A stretch of 5,102 nt of DNA from Candidatus Poseidoniaceae archaeon (GTDB taxonomy: Archaea > Thermoplasmatota > Poseidoniia > Poseidoniales > Poseidoniaceae). Position numbers and translations under genes: made by a program. The first letter of the stretch is position 1; every line of letters starts with the position of its first letter. The notes under the pieces were generated by a model. That model was not told where the DNA came from and made no database searches. It saw only the letters and a program-made list of their open reading frames with translations. This document shows, one piece after another, positions 1 to 5,102 of the stretch. Location of the stretch: the NCBI GenBank assembly GCA_013330925.1, contig DUHJ01000017.1:1-5102 (forward strand). Direction: 5' to 3'.

Positions 1-275
1 ACCTCCTCGGCTGCCTCGCCCTCTTCTTCCCGCTCAACCACCTCTTCGGCCGCTGCCGGTGGAGGGACTTCGGCGTCCATGGCGGCCGGCGTTTCTTCGA
101 CCTCAGGCGAGACCGTCGCTTCATGAGCGGGCACAGGCTCGTCAACCGCATCCTCCTGAATGGGGGTTTCTCCCGCCACGGATTCGGGAACGTTCAGCAG
201 GTCGTCGTCGAGCACGTCCAGGACGCGTGACGCCAAGGATGGCGCCTCATCGTCGTGTTCCGAACCCGACGCCAT
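1..275 (-). CDS. Partial acidic low-complexity protein, N-terminal 91 residues, function unknown
   Basis: The minus strand is open without a stop from an ATG at 275-273 to the left edge, so only the N-terminal 91 codons are present. The protein starts MASGSEHHDDEAPSLASRVL. A short, possibly helical segment follows (RVLDVLDDDLLNV, about residues 18-30). From about residue 31 onward it is almost entirely E, D, A, P and V, including EEVVEREEEGEAAEEV at the window edge. It shows no signal peptide, membrane segment or recognisable domain in the visible part, and the composition suggests intrinsic disorder; a folded domain may lie outside the window. An in-frame stop (312-314) lies 36 bases upstream of the ATG. 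A GTG at 299-297 is an alternative start, but neither has a clear Shine-Dalgarno site. It follows the CYTH gene on the same strand after 74 bases, so co-transcription is plausible. I do not recognise the family. The amino-acid composition, unlike the arginine/proline-rich reading of the opposite strand, is why I call this strand coding. Confidence 0.72.
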   Translation of the reverse strand, partial: MASGSEHDDEAPSLASRVLDVLDDDLLNVPESVAGETPIQEDAVDEPVPAHEATVSPEVEETPAAMDAEVPPPAAAEEVVEREEEGEAAEE

Positions 276-311
276 GGCCGAACAGCGAAGGTCGTCCACT
301 TCAAGGCAACG

Positions 312-341
312 TCAGCCGAAGCGCCGACGGCCTCTGGCTGA
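312..341 (-). other. Possible hairpin after the CYTH stop codon
   Basis: TCAGCC at 312-317 is the exact reverse complement of GGCTGA at 336-341. Inside it, GCC (323-325) and GGC (329-331) can form a smaller stem around a three-base loop. On the minus strand it begins 8 bases after the CYTH stop codon. No T-run follows it, so it does not qualify as an intrinsic terminator. It might be a processing or 3'-end-stabilising structure, or chance in GC-rich DNA. The rest of the 74-base gap (276-349) holds no recognisable promoter. Confidence 0.2.
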
Positions 342-349
342 ACCCCCCT

Positions 350-940
350 TCACGTTCGCCGAGCCTCGAGGACGAGTTTCGCCAACGAGTGGCTTGACCA
401 CGCCTTGGCCGTGGTGACTTCCAGTCCCAAAAAGTCCGGCAAGACCACGTCTTCGTTCTCGTCATCAAGTTCCACCTCGGCGATGATCAGGCCCGCCAAT
501 GGACCCTCAAATTCGTCGATTTCCCACAGGCGCCCGTCGGCACCACGCCAGAGGTACCGGATTTTCTCAAGGGCGGCAAGGTCAGGTCGCGCAAGTGCTT
601 CTTGTGCCAAGGCAGGCTCGATGGGGAATTCATGTTCCGCCGCGGAGGCGCCTGACCGAGGCCCCTTGAGGGTCAACACCGCTCCGTCGTTTTCCATGCG
701 CAGCCGGACGGTCCAGCCCTCGAAGGTCGCGATGCGCTGGAGGCGGTCCTTCGGCACCCTTTCGACCAGCACGGCACCGCTGTGCAGCAAACGCCCTCCG
801 GCAACGTCGACGTGAAGCCCTGCCCGCTCGAGGTAGACCTGCGCCATGCGAACCGTGCCTTCGTTGACCTCGAGCCACGGCCTCGGGCCACGGCCGTCGA
901 TGAGGAAGCGGCGCTCGATTTCAACCTCGGTGCCGCCCAT
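350..940 (-). CDS. CYTH domain (triphosphate tunnel metalloenzyme) protein
   Basis: This is a 196-residue predicted cytoplasmic protein of the CYTH superfamily. Characterised members bind a triphosphate group in an eight-strand beta tunnel with divalent metal, and act as inorganic triphosphatase, thiamine triphosphatase or class IV adenylate cyclase. The signature ExExK is present as E7-I-E9-R-R11, with arginine in the last place. The other expected tunnel residues are visible in order: R79 and R81 (VRLR), K92 (TLKG), E102 and E104 (AEHEFPI), R128 (KIRYLW), E140 and D142 (WEIDEFEG), and E155 and E157 (IIAEVELD). These look intact, so the protein is probably catalytically competent; inorganic triphosphatase activity is a guess from family, not shown. 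Between QVYL (35-38) and VRLR (78-81) lies a spacer of 39 residues, where ordinary members have under ten. The ATG at 940-938 lacks a strong Shine-Dalgarno site. It is divergent from the propeller gene, and the acidic-protein gene follows it. Confidence 0.93.
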   Translation of the reverse strand: MGGTEVEIERRFLIDGRGPRPWLEVNEGTVRMAQVYLERAGLHVDVAGGRLLHSGAVLVERVPKDRLQRIATFEGWTVRLRMENDGAVLTLKGPRSGASAAEHEFPIEPALAQEALARPDLAALEKIRYLWRGADGRLWEIDEFEGPLAGLIIAEVELDDENEDVVLPDFLGLEVTTAKAWSSHSLAKLVLEARRT

Positions 941-995
941 GCATCGAGGTGGTCGCGTGGTCGTGTGAAGGCTCCGGTCAATGGAACGTCAAACA

Positions 996-1002
996 CATAT
1001 AA
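996..1002. promoter_or_regulatory. TATA-like box in divergent intergenic region
   Basis: CATATAA stands out as A/T-only sequence in a GC-rich 100-base region between two divergent genes. Reading right, a start site about 25 bases downstream would fall near 1025 and give a leader of about 15 bases before the ATG at 1041. Reading left, the complement TTATATG would place a start near 973 and give a leader of about 33 bases before the ATG at 940. A second weaker candidate, TTGATATG at 1011-1018, would give an essentially leaderless transcript of the propeller gene. The assignment rests on the archaeal TATA/TSS spacing rule. If the organism is bacterial, the same bases could be a -10-like element. 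Confidence 0.45.
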
Positions 1003-1040
1003 CCACGTTCTTGATATGGAACAGAACCTGACCCTGAGGC

Positions 1041-3449
1041 ATGAAGCGCCTTTGTGCCGTTGCTGTGATTGCCCTGTTCTTCCTCTCAGGGTGTCTGGGT
1101 GCCGTTGAAAACAGGATTGATCCGGATTTGGATGTCGTCGAATTGCCCGATGCTTGGGACCAGTTGACGCAACGGTCCATCGGAAGTCCTCACCTGACCG
1201 GCTACGCCACCTGCGCCGCCCTTGAGGACGCCCTCAAGGAGTCCCTTGAACAAGAAACGGTCGTGGACTTGCTTCAGGCCGTTGAGGAGGAGTACTTCTA
1301 CGGCTGGGGCTGGATGGAAGACGACGTCGCCATGGACGCGGAGATGTCCGCTGACGGAGCGTCCAACACGGCCACGCCCAAAACCCGCACCGCCGGCGAG
1401 GATTTCTCCGGCACCAACAACCAAGAGCAAGGTGTGGACGAAGCAGACTTCGTCAAGACCGACGGGTACCACATCTTCTACCTCAACGGCCAAACCCTCC
1501 ACGTCATCGCCATCCCAGAATTTGGGGCGCTTGAATTGGTGGCCAACGTGACCGTGGAAGGCTCTCCGCAAGCGATGCTGCTCGACGGCGATCGCTTGGT
1601 GGTCATCTCCACCGTCTCGGCCTGGAACCTCCGGAGCGCTGACCCCTTGTCCAATGCCATGGGCTGGGGCGGTGACTACGGCTCCTGGCGCACCTCGACG
1701 TTAACGAAATTCACCGTCTATGACATGGACGACCGCTCGGCGCCTGAAGTCGAGCGCGAGTTGTACATGGAAGGCTGGTATTCCACCGCGCGCGAGGTCA
1801 ACGGAAGCATTCGCGCGGTCACCCATGCCTGGATGGACGTCCCTGGACTGACCACGTGGCTCAACCTCCCTGACGGCTACTACCGCTTGGACTACGACGA
1901 CCCGCTGCGCCGCCAACTCCGTGAACAGGCCGCGTGGGAAGCGATCGAGAGCAACCGCGAGGTCATCGACGGCCTGGCGCTCGAAGACCTTCTCCCACAA
2001 GTGCATGAGCGCACCGAGAACGGCATCGTGACGCATCACATGTCCGACGACGAATGCGCCGATTTCTCAGCACCTGAAGAGGGCATGAACCGTGGTTTCA
2101 CCAGCATCTTCACGCTTGATTTGGCCACGCCGACCCTCGAGTTTGAGGCCGATCACATCGTCGGCAACTCCCCGCTGGTCTATGCTTCTGAGGACGTGTT
2201 GATCGTCGCTGAACCCTCGTTCTCTGGATGGTGGTTCTGGGGCAACGATGGCGCTGACGAGTCGACCAACCTCCACACCTTCGACATCAGCAACCCAGGC
2301 ACGACCCTCTACACCGGCTCGGGCCGAGTCAACGGCACCGTCCTGAATCAGTTCTCGCTTTCCGAGCATGAGGGTGTGGTCCGCGTGGCCACGACGACCG
2401 GCCAATGGGGGCGCTGGTGGATGGAAAACCCAGAGCCGATGGTCAGCCACGTTGTGACCTTGGAGCGTGCTGCAGACCTCGAGACCGGCGATCAAATCCT
2501 CCGACAAATCGGCCACGTCGGGGGCCTTGCAGAAGGCGAGCGCATCTGGTCGGCCCGGTTCACCGACGACATGGCGTACGTGGTCACCTTCGAGCAAATC
2601 GACCCTCTGTGGACCATCGACTTGAGCGATCCAACCAACCCGACCGTGTTGGGCGAGTTGGAGGTCCCTGGCGTGTCCACCTACATTCACCCCCTCTCGG
2701 AAGGCATGCTGCTGACGATTGGACTGGCCCCGGCCAACGCAGACGGGACCGGATTGGACTGGTCAACGACCCGAATTCAGACCTTTGACGTGAGCGACCC
2801 CACCGTTCCAACGCAGGCCGATCACCTCGACCTCGCGCCCGTGGAGGATCCCAACGAGGGCGGTTGGAGCTGGGGCTGGTCTGAGGCCACGTACGAGCAC
2901 AAGGCCTTCCAGTACTGGGCCCCGAAGGGCCTCCTCGCCGTGCCGCTCTCCACCTACCGCTACAGCAGCTGGACCGACGCGTCCGGCGATTACCGCTGGT
3001 CCTACGACTACGTTTCGAAATTGATGCTCGTCGAAGTCAACGAGACCTCCGGCGAACTCTCGGTGTACGGTGAAGTGGACCACTCGCTCTTCTTCGATGC
3101 TGAGGACGGTCGATGGTGGGGCGGTGAAACGCAAATCCGTCGTTCCATCTTCATGGGTGACTTCGTGGTCGCCCTTTCCGCAGGTGGCGTGACCGCCACC
3201 AACCTCACGACGCTCAACCTCTCGGACTCGGTCGAACTTGACCGCGTCTGGCCTGAGTACGACGATCTCCGCTACGATGCCGTTGAGGAAGAGGAAGCCA
3301 AGGAAGACGACGGCACCGACCGGGAGTCCAAGAACGACAAGGGCGGTGACGAATCCGGAGAATCGAAGGGCGACGACGGTGAAGTTTCAGAGGACCGTGA
3401 CCGCCCAGACGACGACGCAGAAGCGGCGCCGGATACGGACCGTCAGTGA
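1041..3449 (+). CDS. Secreted lipoprotein with C-terminal beta-propeller domain (COG4880 / Beta_propel family)
   Basis: This 802-residue protein opens with a lipoprotein signal: MKR, a hydrophobic core at residues 4-16, and the lipobox LSGC with C18 as the lipidated residue. It should therefore be anchored outside the cytoplasmic membrane. An in-frame TGA at 1035-1037 makes the ATG at 1041 the first possible start; the GAGG just before it is too close to be a normal ribosome site. The family hallmark GTNNQEQGVDEADFVKTDG lies at 124-142, followed by propeller blades with WD-like repeats such as FDISNPGTTLYTGS, IDLSDPTNPTVLGELEVPG and FDVSDPTVP. The segment ALEDLLP (about 320-326) and the following region up to C339 also fit the family. 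The last blade (MGDFVVALSAGGVTATNL) is followed by a charged tail from about 740. C58 and C339 are the only cysteines after C18. Several N-x-S/T sequons are present (NVT, NGS, NGT, NET, NLT, NLS). No enzymatic activity is established for this family, and binding or scaffolding at the cell surface is only a guess. Family call secure, role unknown. Confidence 0.93.
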   Translation: MKRLCAVAVIALFFLSGCLGAVENRIDPDLDVVELPDAWDQLTQRSIGSPHLTGYATCAALEDALKESLEQETVVDLLQAVEEEYFYGWGWMEDDVAMDAEMSADGASNTATPKTRTAGEDFSGTNNQEQGVDEADFVKTDGYHIFYLNGQTLHVIAIPEFGALELVANVTVEGSPQAMLLDGDRLVVISTVSAWNLRSADPLSNAMGWGGDYGSWRTSTLTKFTVYDMDDRSAPEVERELYMEGWYSTAREVNGSIRAVTHAWMDVPGLTTWLNLPDGYYRLDYDDPLRRQLREQAAWEAIESNREVIDGLALEDLLPQVHERTENGIVTHHMSDDECADFSAPEEGMNRGFTSIFTLDLATPTLEFEADHIVGNSPLVYASEDVLIVAEPSFSGWWFWGNDGADESTNLHTFDISNPGTTLYTGSGRVNGTVLNQFSLSEHEGVVRVATTTGQWGRWWMENPEPMVSHVVTLERAADLETGDQILRQIGHVGGLAEGERIWSARFTDDMAYVVTFEQIDPLWTIDLSDPTNPTVLGELEVPGVSTYIHPLSEGMLLTIGLAPANADGTGLDWSTTRIQTFDVSDPTVPTQADHLDLAPVEDPNEGGWSWGWSEATYEHKAFQYWAPKGLLAVPLSTYRYSSWTDASGDYRWSYDYVSKLMLVEVNETSGELSVYGEVDHSLFFDAEDGRWWGGETQIRRSIFMGDFVVALSAGGVTATNLTTLNLSDSVELDRVWPEYDDLRYDAVEEEEAKEDDGTDRESKNDKGGDESGESKGDDGEVSEDRDRPDDDAEAAPDTDRQ

Positions 3450-4648
3450 CCGAACGCCAAACGAATCACGGCCACAATGGTGTCGACTTCCTCGATCGTC
3501 AAGTCGCTGGGAAGGCGCACGTCGCACAATCCAGCCAACACTGTATCGCCCTTCGGCAAAGCACGCGCTTCGACGTAGCCCCAGTGCCGGTGCACGCTGG
3601 TAAACCCGGTCGCTTGAGGTCGACCGAACCACTTGATGGGCACGCCCCGCTCGGCGCAGACGGCCAGGCGATGTTCGATGGCATCAGCCGGCATCTCCGC
3701 GATGAATTGGAAGGAGGTCGGGGCGTGCACCACCGCGTCCAACGTGTGCGGAACGCGAAGGTTCGGTAGGCCACGGACGCCGGCTTCAAGCCGGCTGTAA
3801 ATGGCCCGCCATGCGTCGTTTCGCTCCTCGAGGCTTGCCAACTGCGGCAGCGCGATGGCGGCGGCCAATTCGTTCAGCCGCATGGAGCAGTTTGGTGTGT
3901 AGGGCGCCCAGCGGCGTATCGCGGCCTCCGAAGGCGGCGTGCCGTGCTGAGCATGCAGCATGTAGGCTCCTGAAGCGAGGATGGCGCGCGCGGCGAGGTC
4001 CTCGTCGTCGGTGACGATCACGCCCCCTTCACCGGCGTTGATTTGCTTCCACGTCTGCAGGCTGAAGCAGCCGGCGGCACCAAACAGGCCGGTGGGTGTG
4101 CCGTCAAAACTTGCCCCGAGCGTGTGCGCACAGTCTTCGATGAGCAGGACGTTGTGGGCCTCGCAAAGGGCCACCACGCCGGCCATGTCGGCGACGTGCC
4201 CGCGCATGTGGGAGAGCAGGAAGGCCTTGGGCCGGTGCTCGACGATGGCCGCTTCGAGGTCTGCAAGGTCCACACGAAGGTCGGCGTCCACGTCCACCAA
4301 CACGACCTTCGCACCCAAGTGCTCGATGGCACCCGGTACAGGAGCGAGGGTGAAGGCGTTGAGCAACACCACATCGCCCGCTTCCACGCCGGCAGAGCGA
4401 AGGGCGAGGAACATCGCCGAGCCGCCTGAGTTGACGGCCACCGCAAAGCGGGTGCCAAAGTGATCGGCAAAGGCACGCTCCAGCCGAGCCACCCACGTGC
4501 CTTCGGGCACGTGCTCCCCGTATCGGAACAGGCGTGCGCTTTCCAGCACGGCCTTCGCGCCTTCCATGGCCGCGGCCGGCAAGGGCGGCACGGAGGTCAA
4601 GGGTCGACGCAACCACGGGCCCTCCATGCCCATCCGAATCCGACCCAC
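3443..4648 (-). CDS. DegT/DnrJ/EryC1 family PLP-dependent aminotransferase
   Basis: Up to 401 residues (typical for the family, about 370-400), cytoplasmic, fold type I. Family members usually transfer an amino group from glutamate or glutamine to a keto-sugar nucleotide or keto-cyclitol. Visible motifs in order: NSGGSAMFLAL (73-83, phosphate-binding region, normally SGTxAL), EDCAHTLGASFDG (171-183, with D172 the expected pyridine-nitrogen partner), LFGAAGCFSLQTWKQINAGEGG (188-209, with K201 the expected Schiff-base lysine), and PNCSMRLNELAAAIALPQL (252-270, the usual N-x-R-x-x-E-L-x-A-A region). All catalytic residues appear present. The form QTWKQINAGEGG, rather than PTKNLTTGEGG, points to a divergent subgroup with unknown substrate. 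The furthest start is a GTG at 4648-4646. ATGs at 4633-4631 and 4627-4625 are equally credible and would give 396 or 394 residues; the sequence GAGGTG at 4651-4646 could be a ribosome site for the first of these. The gene converges on the propeller gene and overlaps it by 7 bases. No sugar-pathway gene is visible nearby. Confidence 0.92.
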   Translation of the reverse strand: MGRIRMGMEGPWLRRPLTSVPPLPAAAMEGAKAVLESARLFRYGEHVPEGTWVARLERAFADHFGTRFAVAVNSGGSAMFLALRSAGVEAGDVVLLNAFTLAPVPGAIEHLGAKVVLVDVDADLRVDLADLEAAIVEHRPKAFLLSHMRGHVADMAGVVALCEAHNVLLIEDCAHTLGASFDGTPTGLFGAAGCFSLQTWKQINAGEGGVIVTDDEDLAARAILASGAYMLHAQHGTPPSEAAIRRWAPYTPNCSMRLNELAAAIALPQLASLEERNDAWRAIYSRLEAGVRGLPNLRVPHTLDAVVHAPTSFQFIAEMPADAIEHRLAVCAERGVPIKWFGRPQATGFTSVHRHWGYVEARALPKGDTVLAGLCDVRLPSDLTIEEVDTIVAVIRLAFGH

Positions 4649-4651
4649 CTC
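4646..4651 (-). promoter_or_regulatory. Possible ribosome binding site for an internal aminotransferase start
   Basis: On the minus strand, 4651-4646 reads GAGGTG, a perfect match to the core of the anti-16S complement. It sits 12 bases before the ATG at 4633-4631, a little further than usual. Its last three bases are themselves the GTG that opens the longest reading. If the motif is a ribosome site, the true start is the ATG at 4633 (or at 4627), not the GTG. Confidence 0.3.
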
Positions 4652-4712
4652 ATCAAGCCGTCCGGCGGTCCAGCGCGCGAGGCTTCAAGAATCGAGGTCG
4701 AGTGCGGGGACC

Positions 4713-5069
4713 ATGTCCCTCTCGATGCGCACCGTGAGCCGCATGTTCGGGCTCTCTGGAATCGTCGGTTTGGTCGCATGGTGGCTTGACGGGACGCTGA
4801 TGACTGGCATGCTTGCCCTCATCGCGGCCTGCGCCGTGACGGCCATCGTTTGGGCCGTCGCTGAATCGTCCCCCTTCGAAGGTGCCATCGACATGCGTGC
4901 AGGCACCCTTCTTGGGCACCTTGGAGCCTTCCTCGTGGGCATGGTGTCCACCTTGTGGATGGTCAACAGCCTTGGTTTCCCTCTGGCCGAGTCGGCTTTG
5001 ACGATGCTCGCTACGGTAGGCACCGGCTACGCCACGTACCTGTGGATGGAACCCAACGTCAAGGTATGA
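4713..5069 (+). CDS. Small multi-pass membrane protein, function unknown
   Basis: A 118-residue hydrophobic protein starting at ATG 4713, preceded by GCGGGGA two bases upstream and GAGGTCG further back. The frame stays open far upstream (to about 4497), but that part is antisense to the aminotransferase and reads as arginine/serine-rich shadow, so I place the start at 4713. Likely membrane segments: about 12-28 (FGLSGIVGLVAWWLDG, short), 30-50 (LALIAACAVTAIVWAVA), 65-88 (LLGHLGAFLVGMVSTLWMV) and 92-112 (LTMLATVGTGYATYLWM). R6 and R10 precede the first segment, which would favour a cytoplasmic N-terminus. A loop with ESSPFEGAIDMRAG joins segments two and three. No family motif is recognised. 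It is divergent from the aminotransferase, with 64 bases between the outermost starts and no clear TATA box there. Its stop codon overlaps a downstream ATG, so it probably heads a short operon. Confidence 0.78.
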   Translation: MSLSMRTVSRMFGLSGIVGLVAWWLDGTLMTGMLALIAACAVTAIVWAVAESSPFEGAIDMRAGTLLGHLGAFLVGMVSTLWMVNSLGFPLAESALTMLATVGTGYATYLWMEPNVKV

Positions 5070-5102
5070 GCGCGGCGAAGGGTGAAGGGCCGGAACCCCT
5101 CC
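5066..5102 (+). CDS. Probable start of a downstream gene, partial
   Basis: An ATG at 5066-5068 overlaps the preceding gene's TGA as ATGA (4 bases) and opens a frame with no stop to the window edge: MSAAKGEGPEPL, 12 codons. AAGGT lies immediately before the ATG, which is too close for a good ribosome site. Translation by coupling from the preceding gene would explain the lack of one. Only the overlap geometry and the open frame support this, and nothing about function can be said. Confidence 0.45.
   Translation, partial: MSAAKGEGPEPL

Noticed and set aside
201..210. GTC/GAC triplet run as a possible short tandem repeat.
   Set aside because: It simply encodes three consecutive aspartates in an acidic protein; three copies are not enough to call a repeat.
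312..341. Intrinsic terminator for the CYTH gene.
   Set aside because: A 6-base stem with a long loop is present, but no T-run follows on the minus strand. It is kept only as a weak structural feature.
59..417. Plus-strand open frames of 112 and 85 codons near the left end.
   Set aside because: They read as arginine/proline-rich or serine-rich translations antisense to the acidic protein and the CYTH gene. The minus-strand reading has the more coherent composition.
1035..1039. TGAGG as Shine-Dalgarno site for the propeller lipoprotein.
   Set aside because: Only one base separates it from the ATG, too close for normal pairing. A short-leader or leaderless start is more likely.
2067..2690. 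A 207-codon minus-strand open frame within the propeller gene.
   Set aside because: It is antisense to an intact family member with clear motifs. Long antisense frames are expected in GC-rich DNA, and the translation shows no domain.
4018..4616. Other-frame minus-strand open frames of 152 and 170 codons inside the aminotransferase.
   Set aside because: They are frame shadows of the aminotransferase, rich in R, P, W and S, with no motif. The frame holding K201 and D172 runs uninterrupted through the region.
4497..4712. In-frame upstream extension of the small membrane protein, giving 190 residues.
   Set aside because: This part lies antisense to the well-supported aminotransferase, has arginine/serine/proline-rich shadow composition, and would bury the ribosome-site-like GGGGA before the ATG at 4713.
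1..5102. A defence, mobile or other coordinated multi-gene system.
   Set aside because: The genes point in mixed directions, belong to unrelated families, and show no nuclease, helicase, transposase, toxin or repeat signature. I see no sequence support for a system spanning them.

Overview
The window is a short, GC-rich (roughly 60 percent by eye), gene-dense prokaryotic stretch. It most resembles chromosomal DNA of an archaeon of the Thermoplasmatota, and marine group II (Poseidoniales) is my best guess. The reasons are an archaeal-looking TATA box between the two divergent genes, weak or absent Shine-Dalgarno sites at several starts, a lipoprotein signal ending in LSGC, and very acidic low-complexity protein tails. 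This is inference: there is no rRNA or ribosomal marker here, and a GC-rich bacterium is not formally excluded.

Layout from left to right. (1) Positions 1-275, minus strand: the N-terminal 91 codons of an unrecognised acidic, disordered protein that runs off the left edge. (2) 350-940, minus: a CYTH-fold triphosphate tunnel protein with an extra segment of about 30 residues. (3) 941-1040: a 100-base divergent intergenic region with one clear TATA-like box that could serve both sides. (4) 1041-3449, plus: an 802-residue secreted lipoprotein of the C-terminal beta-propeller family (COG4880 / Beta_propel), with a 63-residue charged tail. (5) 3443-4648, minus: a DegT/DnrJ/EryC1-type PLP aminotransferase that overlaps the propeller gene tail to tail by 7 bases. 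(6) 4713-5069, plus: a small membrane protein with three or four transmembrane segments. (7) 5066-5102, plus: the probable first codons of another gene, coupled to it by an ATGA overlap.

The genes do not form an obvious pathway. The two minus-strand genes at the left (CYTH and the acidic protein) may be one transcription unit. The propeller lipoprotein stands alone on its strand. The aminotransferase has no sugar-nucleotide or glycosyltransferase neighbour inside the window. The small membrane protein and the gene after it look like the beginning of a rightward operon.

I see no RNA gene, CRISPR array, insertion sequence, attachment site or intrinsic terminator with a T-run. I found no convincing case for a new multi-gene system. 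The points that deserve a second look are the insertion in the CYTH protein, the propeller lipoprotein's architecture (single cysteine pair and charged tail), the shared promoter region, the interlocked stop codons, and the aminotransferase subfamily.
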